DNA from: Plenodomus lindquistii
Lineage: Eukaryota > Ascomycota > Dothideomycetes > Pleosporales > Leptosphaeriaceae
DNA: 64,000 nucleotides
Reading direction: 5' to 3'
NCBI GenBank assembly: GCA_025504975.1
Contig: JANUWI010000018.1
Location: 62,001-126,000, forward strand
Shown here: positions 43,497 through 53,725 of the stretch, piece by piece
Layout: every line of letters begins with the position of its first letter
Numbering within the stretch: the stretch's first letter is position 1
The notes under the pieces: generated by a model
Seen by the model: the letters and a program-made list of their open reading frames with translations, nothing else
Database searches by the model: none
Told to the model about the DNA's origin: nothing
Program-made: the position numbers and the translations under genes

Positions 43497-44530
43497 ATGG
43501 CCCCACAACTTGCTTGGATTGGTCTAGGTAACATGGGACGAGTACGTCAACCCAAATGAGATTTTCCAAAGAACCTACTGACCATGAACAGGGCATGTGC
43601 AAAGTAACCAAGCCACTTTTCGATTCCTAGCCATTCAGTGTCTTACCGAACCAGAACCTCGTAGAAAAAGGCAACCTCGATAAACCCCTCATCCTCTACA
43701 ACCGCACACAATCCCGCTCATCCGAGCTATCCTCGACCCTCGGCTCCTCCAAAACAAAAGTTGCATCTTCAATCAGTGATGCCGTCAAAGACACCGACAT
43801 CATCTTCATGTGCCTCTCCAACGACGAGACTGTGACCTCCACTATCAATGCCATCCTCGAATCCGACATTACCGGCAAACTAATCGTAGACTGTTCCACA
43901 ATCCACCCAGACACCACCAACGCACTTGAGAAAAAAATTACAGCTGCCAATGCGTCCTTTGTCGCCATGCCAGTATTCGGTGCGCCCGCCATGGCCGACG
44001 CTGGAAGTCTCGTCTGTGTCCTCGCTGGCGCATCAACCTCCGTCAAGAAGGTTCTACCTTACACAATTGGAGTAATGGGACGCTTGAACATTGATTTCTC
44101 AGACCAGCCGGCAGGAAACGCAACACTCCTTAAAGTCATTGGCAACACATTCATTCTGAACATGGTCTCGCAACTCTCGGAATCTCACGTCCTAGCCGAG
44201 AAAAGTGGTCTGGGGTCGGACAATCTGCAGAAGTTCATTAGTGCGATGTTTCCAGGCCCGTATACAGCATACAGTCAGCGCATGATCAGTGGTGACTACT
44301 ACAAAAGGGAGGAGCCGCTGTTTGCTGTCGATCTGGCGAGGAAAGACGCGAGACATGCTGCTAGTCTTGCGGAGAGTAGTGGGGCAGGGGAAGCGGTTAA
44401 GATGTTGAAGTTAGCGCAGGGGAGACTGGATCTAGTGAAAAGTGAGCGTGGCGAGAAGGGCGATCTGCCAGGGATCTATGGAATCGTCAGGAAGGAGGCG
44501 GGGCTGGAGTTTGGGAATCAGGGAGAGTAG
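43497..44530 (+). CDS. 3-hydroxyisobutyrate dehydrogenase-like (beta-hydroxyacid dehydrogenase family)
   Basis: Three exons: 43497-43541, a 12-base exon 43592-43603 and 43655-44530, all phase 0, about 310 residues. Together they give WIGLGNMGR-GMCK-NLVEKG, the N-terminal dinucleotide-binding loop GLGNMGxGM. Later motifs: DIIFMCLSNDETV; DCSTIHPDTT (the substrate loop); FVAMPVFGAPAMADAGSLVCVLAG; GNATLLKVIGNTFI with the catalytic Lys; and YKREEPLFAVDLARKDARHA. The enzyme should reduce or oxidise a short 3-hydroxy acid with NAD(P); valine breakdown is the best-known role, but fungal paralogues act on other acids. It lies next to ARG2 and 1.1 kb from the aromatic-degradation block. No mitochondrial presequence. 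Confidence 0.87.
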
Positions 44531-45632
44531 TGCTGGTGCAGAAAATATAAAATAAGACAGACAACCCTTGTTATGTATCGTATTCTTACTTCATGGCACT
44601 GCAAGAAAGGATACCGTTCGCCCTTGTGGTTCGATTTGTTACGACGAGGTGTTTTGTCGAGGACTGTAGCAACGTTAGGTAGTTTGGAGTGTACCGCAAG
44701 TCATAGCCATAGTTGCCACTCCCCGTTCTCCTTCACAGCCTCCTATCATTGGACGTAATGACGACGTACCAGAGCACACTAAAGGAAACGCATGGGCTGT
44801 ATCTAACAGTCAACAGCTGGTCGTATGCAATGCGAAGGACCCTCTTTATCAAGTCACCTGCCCAAAAACACGAACTTTCAACATCGGTATGATGCGTGGA
44901 GGACCTGACGAAACTATGCTGTGCGTGAATACTAACTTTTGGTATCATATGAAGTCTACAGCAACTATCACTTACTACAACCATCACGCATCATTACCTG
45001 AAGGGGTCCCCATATACACAACGATCAGTAGACAAGTAAGAGGCCGGCGACCCACCCGCACCATCGTCAACGTCAATCGCGCGACTCATGCACCAACCCG
45101 ATACCTGCAATCGAAGCGCTCAAAATCCTTCTGCAAACGCTGACGCGACATGCTCTGATGATCATTTCCTCGTAATGGCCCGTAATGCAACGTTCGTCGG
45201 CTTGGACTCCGCCGAAACGACATCATCCGATGCGCCATGTCGCCTAGCTTGCTGATCCCCAGACTTTACCCCAGCTTCTGGCACGGGCTAGTTTCCTGAG
45301 GGAGACAAGCGAGCTCTTGGTTACCACTGCGAAGAAATCCATCGGGCTATGGGATCGAGGTTGTGAGTGGTGGATGTATAGATGTGGCATTTTGCACGTG
45401 GTTCTCTGATGCTGGTGAGGGCAAGGATGGTGCAGGGCAATGACCGGGGGGAGATGAGGAGTACTTCAACAGAGAAGCCCGCCCGCGCATTTGTAGGGTG
45501 GAGTGACGGCATGCGTACCGCACCGTACTGCTGAAGGATTCAGACGTGCGATTCTCGATCACTCAGCCGTGTTTCGCTGATGAAGTAGAGCACATTACCA
45601 CGACCATCAAAAGTCTACAATCTATCTTGAAG
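44531..45632. other. Intergenic, no gene recognised
   Basis: 1.1 kb between the dehydrogenase and the MFS gene. Open frames are short. An upstream in-frame Met exists for the MFS gene at 45546, but the sequence between it and 45633 is not hydrophobic or conserved. Confidence 0.45.
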
Positions 45633-47312
45633 ATGGGCTTCTTCCAAGGACGCAGCCTCCGCACGCGCGACGACAAGCGTACAAAAGCCGCGGAACTTAC
45701 GCTCCGCCAATCAATCTATCCGCTTTTCCTCGTCACCATTCTTTTCTTTCTATGGGTAAGACAGCACCATTATACAACAGTCTTGAGTTTGTGTTGAGGG
45801 GTTTGAATTGATCGTTATCAGGGCTTTTCCTACGGTCTAATCGACACATTGAATAAGCACTTCCAAGTCACCCTAGGCATAACACGTGCGCGCTCTTCCG
45901 GTCTGCAAGCCGCATATTTCGGCGCATACCCACTTGCTTCTCTCGGTCATGCAAACTGGCTACTAAGGCATTGGGGATATAAAGCAGTCTTCATTTGGGG
46001 ACTGTTCCTGTATGGAGTGGGTAGTCTGATCGCCTGGCCGTGTCTGGTGTACAAGAGCTTTGGGGGGTTTTGCGCAGCGATCTTCGTGATTGGAAATGGG
46101 TTAGGGAGTCTGGAAACAGCTGCGAACCCTTATCTGGCTGTGAGTATAGCCTTCAAACACACGTCTCAGAATGACCTGCTGATGATGAATACCTAGGTCT
46201 GCGGGCCTCCGCGGTACTCTGAGATCAGGATCAACATTGCGCAAGCGTTTAACGGCATAGGCACGGTCGTTGCACCAGTGCTGGCGAGTTATGTGTTCTT
46301 TAAGAACACGGGGACTGATGGTAAAGCGTTGCAAAACGTACAATGGACGTATCTCGCCATTGCATGTTTCGTCTTTGCTCTGGCCGTCGTGTACGTCTAA
46401 CCTTACGATCCCCCCGTCCGAACTCTCACTAATATATCCTCCAGGTACTTCTTCTCGCCAATCCCCGAAATCACAGGTAAGCTTCGAAGCTCTTAGACAC
46501 TCAACCTCAGTTAACTAACCAACGCAGACGCCGACATGGCCTTTCAAGCCGAATCCACCCACGCCGGCACAGACGTAGCCCCCTTTCGCAAACAGTACCG
46601 CCTCTTCCACGCCACATTCGCCCAATTCTGCTACACCGGCGCGCAGGTCGCCATCGCAGGCGCCTTCATCAACTACGTGACCGAGACGCGTCTCAACTCT
46701 GCCGGCCAGCCAACGTCCTCCTCCGACGCCTCGCGCTTCCTCGCCGGCGCCCAGGGCGCATTCACTCTCGGCCGCTTCGTCGGCAGCGCAATCATGAAGT
46801 TTGTGAAGCCCAGAATCGTATTCTTGGTATTCATGGTATTCTGTATCATCTTCATCATTCCCAGTATCACTGAGCGCGACAACACGGGAATGAGCATGCT
46901 GTTCATTGTGCTCTTTTTCGAATCAATCATCTTCCCCACTATCGTGGCACTCGGGATGCGTGGACTGGGAAAATACAGCAAACGCGGTAGTGGCTTCATT
47001 GTTGCGGGTGTGAGTGGCGGTGCCGTCGTTCCGCCGCTGTTGTTCGCCGCGGCAGATTCGCAGGGAGCCGTGGATTTTAGTAGGAATAAGGCGCCGACGG
47101 CGATGGCGATGACGGTGCCTTTGGCATTTTTCATTGCGGCATGTACGTATCCCCTTGCGGTGAACTTCGTGCCGGCGTATAGGGATGTTGCAGACAAGTT
47201 TAGCACGGCGGAGATTGGAATGGTGGATAGTCGGGCGCATGATTTGGAGGGTCAGGGTGTGAAGCATGATGAGGCGGTGCAGGAAGAGGTCAAGTCTGAG
47301 CCGAAGGTATGA
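45633..47312 (+). CDS. MFS transporter, L-fucose permease (FucP)-like
   Basis: Five exons 45633-45755, 45822-46139, 46197-46390, 46445-46476 and 46528-47312, about 483 residues, with consistent phases. The first helix LFLVTILFFLWGFSYGLIDTLNKHFQ is typical of the FucP group, as are RARSSGLQAAYFGAYPLA, ETAANPYLA and RINIAQAFNGIGTVVAPVLA. Roughly twelve helices, with a long central loop at the exon 4/5 junction. It probably symports a sugar or other small polar compound with protons across the plasma membrane. Its position 0.6 kb from the FAH-family gene makes it a plausible uptake system for the neighbouring catabolic genes, which is inference. Confidence 0.87.
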
Positions 47313-47916
47313 GGGCAATATGATGTGGTGACGGACAATGTCCTCTGAGTGTCGCTGATTCGCGTTATATATGGATTACAACGATTCGCAATGAGCTTCA
47401 TAGCATATATCGCTGAAAGTTAGACAGAAAGAAAGCCTCAATTAGCAATGTTCAAAAGACAGCTCGATTTTATCATAGATATCCAATAATACATATATAA
47501 GGGAATAATGAAGGCGACTTACTTCCGACGCAGATGCCTATTCTACAGTAGACGGCTGTAGAGGAACCACCCGGGAAATACTACTCGCCCCACTACTTGT
47601 TAGTAAAGTGTAGTCTGTCGGCCCGGACTGCATCCTTCCACGGGGCCCGATCACGGTAACCGCTGGCCCGCCTTCCAAGACCCAGCGAGTGGCTTCAATA
47701 TTCGATCAGGGAATGGTCTGTATAACATCGCGTAGGGTGCTACAGCTCTCATGCTGCTCCGTGTAGACTCCCTCTCTGCTGAAGCACGACGTGATGGCTA
47801 TACGACTTCAATATAGGATAAAAATGGATCTGATGGTGCGAACATTTCTTTCAACACAGCATTGTACCCATACCCAACCCAATCGAGAGCTGAGGCGAGC
47901 TGTCAAATGTCCAATG
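47313..47916. other. Intergenic between MFS and FAH genes (convergent)
   Basis: About 600 bp of 3' flank. No gene was recognised. Confidence 0.5.
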
Positions 47917-48845
47917 TTACTCGAATTGCATTTTGTTTGCAATTGATCCCAGCCCTTCCAATTCAACTTCAACAATGTCCCCATTACCCAAGAATTCATT
48001 TCGGAAGAAGCCAACTCCCGACGGGGTTCCGGTCATGATGACAGTTCCCTTTCTCAGCGTCGTTCCTCTCGATAAATGTGCTATTATCTGCCGGACAGAC
48101 CAGATCATGTCGCTTGTACTAGTCTCTTGCACAACCTTTCCGTTGACTTTTGTCTTGTACGACAAAGCTTGTGGATCCTTCACCACGTTTGATGACCAGA
48201 TAGCCGGTCCAAATGGAGCAAATTTATCGAACGACTTCGCATAGCAGAATTGTCCACCGGAGACGTCTGGCAGTTGGAAATGCCTTGCTGATACATCATT
48301 GCCGATACTGTAACCGAGGACGTACTTCAGGGCGTCTGCTTCCGAGACATTCTTGGCATCTTGACCAATTATCACACATAATTCGCCTTCGAAGTCTAAT
48401 TTTTCTTGAGCGTCCTTGTGGACCGGAATGGTATCAAAGGGTCCGGCGAGTGCGTCACTGGGTTTCGTGAAGATGACTGGGTATTTCGGGACGGTGAGCT
48501 GGACATTGAATTAGCAGTGACTCAATCGCTCAGCTTTGAAAACATTACCTTAGCTTCCGTGGCATGTTTGCGATAATTGAGACCGACGCACTGGACAATA
48601 GGAGTCGACTCCAATGGACAGAGTAGCTGGGAACTCAAGTCAGATAGAATCGATGGAATCTTAGAGTTGATGCTTACCGTGTCTACAACATCTTCCTGAC
48701 CAGCTTGCTTGAAGGTACCCGCGGGAGTCTTCTCCAACCGTGCAACCCGGTATTTCCTATCGCTACTGTCCAGCAGATCTCCATAATATACTTGCGAGCC
48801 CTGCTGATAACGGACCAGCTTGGTGAAAGTGGCGGCGATCTCCAT
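47917..48845 (-). CDS. Fumarylacetoacetate hydrolase-family enzyme (hydrolase/hydratase/isomerase)
   Basis: Three exons 48845-48678, 48626-48549 and 48498-47917, phase 0, 275 residues, the usual size of single-domain FAH proteins. Motifs: VQCVGLNYRKHATEAK (GLNYxxHA); PVIFTKPSDAL; LDFEGELCVIIGQ (metal ligands in EGELxxV); GYSIGNDVSARHFQ; KSFDKFAPFGPAIW; and GTVIMTGTPSGVGFFRNEFLGNGD. Metal-binding Glu/Glu/Asp positions are intact. Family members cleave or isomerise the products of aromatic ring opening (fumarylacetoacetate, acylpyruvates, 2-hydroxymuconate-type acids). Next to a hydroxylase and an extradiol dioxygenase, a role in processing a ring-cleavage product is likely. Confidence 0.9.
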
Positions 48846-49540
48846 GTCGAGTTTTCAGGTTTAATATTTCTAGAGTCTTTAGTAGCAGCCTTGTTCTGGG
48901 TGAATTCTTCAGAACAATTATTCATTTATGGGTTTGCCGACCCCCGCGGTCACAATTGCTCACGAGGCATAAGTCGTCGACTCAAGCGCGGTTTTCCGCC
49001 TTTTGCGCTTCCGGCCTCCGGCGGTCTTTGACGCCTTACCGGCATACTGCGCATGTCCGTCCTGCAACGTGCAGTATTCCCGCCTCCGACCATCCCCTGG
49101 AATGATTGGGCGATCTTCAACGTTGAACAAGTTAGTCTTAGGAGCTTTGCAGAAGGGTCGGGCTAGTCAATGACTTTGTGTTGCGCACGTGCATGTATGG
49201 TACCTTAGGTAATTGCCCGGTACCATCATTGGGCGCGGAACGGCATGTTTACTAGCAATGCATGTTGCTTGATGGTTTCTTTTCTTGTTACAAAATATGA
49301 AGGAGCCCGTTTGCATTTCGTGCCAATCTCACGTTAACAGCACAACGCGTAAGCCTATACAGCAACAGGAAAATAATAAAAGCACAATAAGCTATTGCGT
49401 ATTCATACCTACTACTTCTGAAGAATCCGCGTAATATGTTATTATTGTTTTTAGCGATTTAGTGTGTTATAGTAATTATAGTGAATAGTGTAATTGACTT
49501 TAGGGACTCGACAAATGCGAGCTTCTTCGTAGTATGTATG
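48846..49540. other. FAH upstream region and AT-rich spacer
   Basis: Just upstream of the FAH gene (48970-49035) is a CCG-rich patch (TTTTCCGCC, TTCCGGCCTCCGGCGG) that could bind a Zn2Cys6 regulator. From about 49320 to 49500 the DNA becomes AT-rich without coding sequence. The flavoprotein gene ends at 49541. Confidence 0.4.
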
Positions 49541-51597
49541 CTACTTTTGGAAAGCCCCAAGGCCCGCAACATTGTTCTGGTCTACATTGCCAACTGTGCC
49601 CGTGAATTTCTTCTCGGAGGGAGTGCCAAGGGCTGAATCGATTTTTTGCGCCTCCTCCTTCCCAATAGCAACACGAAGGATTTGGCCTGCATCAAGGTCT
49701 TTCGGTCCCAGGGTTGCCCTCCAAGCAACATGGTCATCAGGCCTGACCAAAACTGCGTCTCGTTGCCAGATCTGGTGCACGTGCTCTTCATTTGGGAGAT
49801 GCACAAGTCTCAGAGGAACGCCCAATGTCTTCGCGGCGGGCTGGAAGCTATGGACATATAGCCCATCAGCAGTAAAATCAACAAGCGTGTACTCCTGACC
49901 AGTTCCGAAAAGATCATGTATGCTTGTCTTGCCGTCCGACAGAAATACGTGTGGCGCCCGAGCTCCTGGCACCGTGTCCGGGACATACCCATTGCTTTGG
50001 TCTAGAATTTCGACAGTGTCCGGGTCGGGAACAACAATCGGGGAATCTTTGTAGCGGTACCCCATCTCGATATCGTGGTCTGTGTTCTCCTCATCGTGCG
50101 TCACGACGTACTCGGCGATCTTTTCTTTCAGTTGTTTCGCAGACTCCGAGTTTTGGTACACAAGCTCGGGGTCTTCGTTGCACCATTCCTGGTACTGGGC
50201 ATGAACCATCCAGTGTCTGCCAGAGCGGTCAATGTTCTTGATAGCCACAGGTCTCCGCTCAGACTCGTATGAGCTTAGCAATGAAGGGCCGCCATGACCT
50301 GCCAGAACGGCGGCTACTTTCCATCCGATGTCGAAACTATCGCCGACGGCAGTATTCATGCCGTAGCCGCCTGTGGGAATGTTCTGATGGGCTGCATCGC
50401 CTGAAAGGAATACGCGGCCTTTATCAGAGGTGTATCGATCAGCGATGCATATGTTTGGTCTCCAGATACTTGTGACCAGAATCTCGTCTATCTTGATAGA
50501 ATATGGCTGGTCTTTCGTTCCCAGTGCCTTGTGAACGGCTTCTACAGGGTCGATGGAAGAAATGTCTGTTCCTACTGGGCGCGGTATGTGTACGGTCCAG
50601 GTGTCTACTTCATCCTGGGAGATGATAACAGCTCCGTGCGTGAAGAAAATGTGCCAGAATTGTCCTTGTTTGTGGAGACGGGTGAGATCACGGGACTTGA
50701 AATGGATAAGATGCATCATGCTAGGGCTGCAAAAGTCAGACGATTAGTCCTGCGTCGTTATCTTAAGAATCCTGAATTTTGCTTACACTGGACCACCTGT
50801 CAGGCCAATGCCTATACTTTTGCGGACTTTGCTTCCTGCGCCATCACATCCAATGACATACTGCGAAGTCACAGTGTGCACCTCGCCTGACTGTGAAGTA
50901 AATGTCGATATCACCTTGTCATCAGTCTCCACCAGGCTCTCAAACTTCATGCCGAAATGAGTCTTGATGAGTGGCTGAGCCACAATGTGCGGCTTCAACC
51001 AGGCTTCAAAGATCGCCTGCGAGCATCGCTGGTACGGTTGACGCGGCATGGATCCATCGTTATTTTCCCGAATACGCTCTCGCCATTCGTTGGGAGATGC
51101 AAGTTTCTGAATGTCGGAATTAATAACCGGCAGCTTGCATGGTGATCATCTTAGAACGACTGAACTTACCCAGGTCGCAAGCTTCTCTCCTCCATCTGAA
51201 AGACCGGAACTAAAAATGACATCAAAGGGGTAATGCCCAGGCACCCCTATAGTAAGTCAGCTGTAATTGAACTTCCCATCTTTGTCGCTTGTACAACAGT
51301 TACAAAGTGACACCGCTGTGATTCAACTTACCCACTTCTCGAATTCCATGGTCAATGCCCAATCGCTTAAGAATCTCCATGCTTCGGCAATTCGTAATGT
51401 CCATTTTCGGCCATTTTGTCGTGTCCAGATTGCGTTCAACCAGCATGCATTTCGTGCCATTGACTGCAAGTTGCTGCGCTGCGATCAAGCCGGCTGGTCC
51501 ACCTCCTACAACAAGTACTGGGGTCTCGTGCTCGATAGCCTAGCTGGTATTCAGCACCTCCATTCCTCAGTTCTGACTTTGCTTGACAACGTACCAT
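49541..51597 (-). CDS. FAD-dependent class A aromatic hydroxylase (phenol 2-monooxygenase/MhpA-like)
   Basis: Five exons proposed: 51597-51595 (the ATG alone), 51539-51332, 51246-51170, 51106-50787 and 50726-49541, about 597 residues. The short first exon is followed by GTACGT and the acceptor CTAG. FAD Rossmann motif VLVVGGGPAGL at about 9-19; DG motif YVIGCDGAGSKVRK; GD motif GRVFLSGDAAHQNIPTGGYGMNTAVGDSFDIGWK. All are intact. The C-terminal ~180 residues are a thioredoxin-like extension (DTVPGARAPHVFL; YTLVDFTADG; DDHVAWRA), as in phenol hydroxylase, MhpA and related enzymes. It should hydroxylate a phenolic ring with NAD(P)H and O2, giving a catechol for the adjacent dioxygenase. No secretion signal; cytosolic. 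Confidence 0.88.
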
Positions 51598-52116
51598 TTT
51601 TGGTAGTTTCGCGTTTGTGCAAATTTCAACCCACAAAGCTAGTACGCGATATATTTGTGGCCATGAGCAATAGACGACTGTCAGTCAAGTTATTGTTAAG
51701 TGGGTCCTATCGCTGCTTGCTGCCGTGGTGTATCGGTGGCGCAGCCCCGGACTACCGAGAACACCGCCCAAAAGCCGGTGATGTACTACTGCCAAGATCA
51801 TGCGGCGTCCGTCGGTCACCTGCAGCATTTTGTCATGTGGTGAGCAGACGCAGCAAGAGCTTTCTTGGTCGTCCAGTCTGGGATTCATTGCTCAGTAGTA
51901 TGTAGAGAATATGCTACATGTCTAGACTGTAGTAAGATCATAGTATACTACAAAGTCTACAGCAGCAAGATTTTGATACAAATTCTCGTTCGCTCAATTG
52001 GGGAGTAGTACAGTTGTGCAACATCTACTGTCTAGATATGGATGATATGTTTTTCTGGTTCCGAGGTTTACAACAAAGGATAAACGGACAGCTGGCACTA
52101 TCTTCAGCTACCAATT
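51598..52116. other. Upstream region of the hydroxylase and 3' flank of the dioxygenase
   Basis: About 520 bp. Contains CGG/CCG words near 51735-51780 (for example CCGGACTACCGAG) upstream of the hydroxylase. No gene was recognised. Confidence 0.4.
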
Positions 52117-53332
52117 CTACACCTTGACAGCAGTGTCGACCTTAAACTCTGCCGGTTTCCCGACGGATACATCTGGCGGCATCATCAACTTAGCTCCTGC
52201 ATCCTCCAGCCGACCTGTCACAAAACCCAAAGGTATCTCCGGGCCCCAGACGTACAACGAGTCAGGCCCAGCCGGGACCCGCCTCCATGGCGTGTCCTCG
52301 TTGACCAAATCGCCGTCAACATAGTGCTCTACAATGTTTCCGGAGCCATCGAACCTAGTATTAATTAGCTTGTTTACCTGATCAACATGACAAAGAAGAC
52401 ATTCTGCCATTCATGGGAGGATAAAGTGAACATACCAGTAATCAAAAATCTGGCTGCCCAGCACATGTCGACCGACGCCCCAGCAATTCGTCCAACCTTT
52501 CTTCTCAAGCCAGTTGTGACCTATGGTTTGTTCATCGAAGTCGTTGACTTCGTAGCTTGAATGGTGGATTTGTGTTTCAGGAATCGAGGCCCCGCTCAAG
52601 AAGAAGCTCTAGATAGCTTGTTAGCAACCTTCACCGTGCTTCTTCTACGCATGTTGTAGGTAGACTTGCATGATGATCGACCCACTCTGGGCCGAGATCA
52701 ATGTGCATGAAGCATGCCTCATCTTTGCCAGACACAGGATCGAAGTTTGAGTCTGTGGGCTTCAAGTTCATAATCGACGTATACCAATTGAATGTGTCCT
52801 CAAACTTTTCTTTTGGGACCGCGAAGCCGTAATGCCCAAGTTTGTGGATAGCACTTGGTCCCACTGTGAATCGACGAACGCCGCCCTTGCGCGGTTTGGC
52901 AAGTGCTCCGTTTGGCACCGCACTTGTGGTCTCGCGTCTAGGTACAGAGTCTTCTGGCAATTCCTCGCGGAGTGTCTGGCCGTGGACAAAGTGTACGAAT
53001 ATGCCGTTTGGATCTTTGACCGACACAATCTTACCGCCGCCGAGGTGATCGTTGTCTCGAATTGCGGTTGCTCCTGGCAGCGCGGCTGCTTTTTCCAACT
53101 CTGATGCAGAGTCAACCACCCATGCTCCGCCTAGGAAATGGCGTTTCCCGTCTGGCGATTGCTCGGCTAGGTTGAGGAAAGGATCTCTTCCGTAGCCTCG
53201 CAGGTAGACCCTGTTGCTATTCCGATCCGCGATTTCGAAGCCAAAGTCAGTCAAGAAGTCGACTGCCCTTTGCAGATTGGGATGTTGGTAGTGTACATAG
53301 GCAAGTCTGACTACGCGAACCTTGGAGGCCAT
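52117..53332 (-). CDS. Type I extradiol (catechol 2,3-type) ring-cleavage dioxygenase
   Basis: Three exons 53332-52670, 52608-52436 and 52354-52117, about 357 residues. Two vicinal-oxygen-chelate modules are evident: the N-terminal one begins VVRLAYVHYQHPNLQRAVDFLTDFGFE, the catalytic one IHKLGHYGFAVPKEKFEDTFNWYTSIM. The Fe(II) ligands expected for this family are present: His about 167 (LGHYGF), His about 236 (QIHHSSYEV) and Glu about 288 (NIVEHYVD). The enzyme should cleave a catechol next to the hydroxyl pair with O2. The first intron is of GC-AG type (donor GCAAGT at 52669-52664, acceptor CTAG), the other GT-AG. It shares a divergent promoter with the Baeyer-Villiger enzyme. Confidence 0.9.
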
Positions 53333-53725
53333 CTTGAGTAAGTCGACACTGATTGGAGTTAGCTAGATTTGAAAATATGGCTCAAAACCACCTTGGAGAA
53401 AAGACCCTTATTCATGTCCATTTATCACTTTCTCTCTGCACAATGGCTAGCGTTCGATCGTAAGCGCGGAAGTTAGCGGATGTTTCGAGCGTCTCTCAAA
53501 TGTGGGGACGGCGTTTGGACGGTAGACGTTGTGCGCAACGGATTGCGGGGGGGGGCGGTCTTGGGACGGCGGGAAGTCGGCCTTTACAGACCAATGCGGG
53601 ACCACGAGAATGGCTCGTTATGGTAATTCCCCATGCTATAATTATCAGGTGGAGCAACGATGCTGACATGTTGAGGTGCTTTCGGCTCTATTATTTCAAG
53701 GCTGTTATCAAAACTTATCTTTACA
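53333..53725. promoter_or_regulatory. Divergent promoter of dioxygenase and Baeyer-Villiger monooxygenase with CGG repeats
   Basis: About 390 bp between two oppositely transcribed cluster genes. CGG triplets recur in direct orientation: 53467 and 53477 (7-base gap), 53509 and 53520 (8-base gap), 53567 and 53578 (8-base gap), plus a G-run at 53547-53555. Zn2Cys6 activators usually bind such CGG repeats, and one is encoded in the cluster. Binding is inference. Confidence 0.5.
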
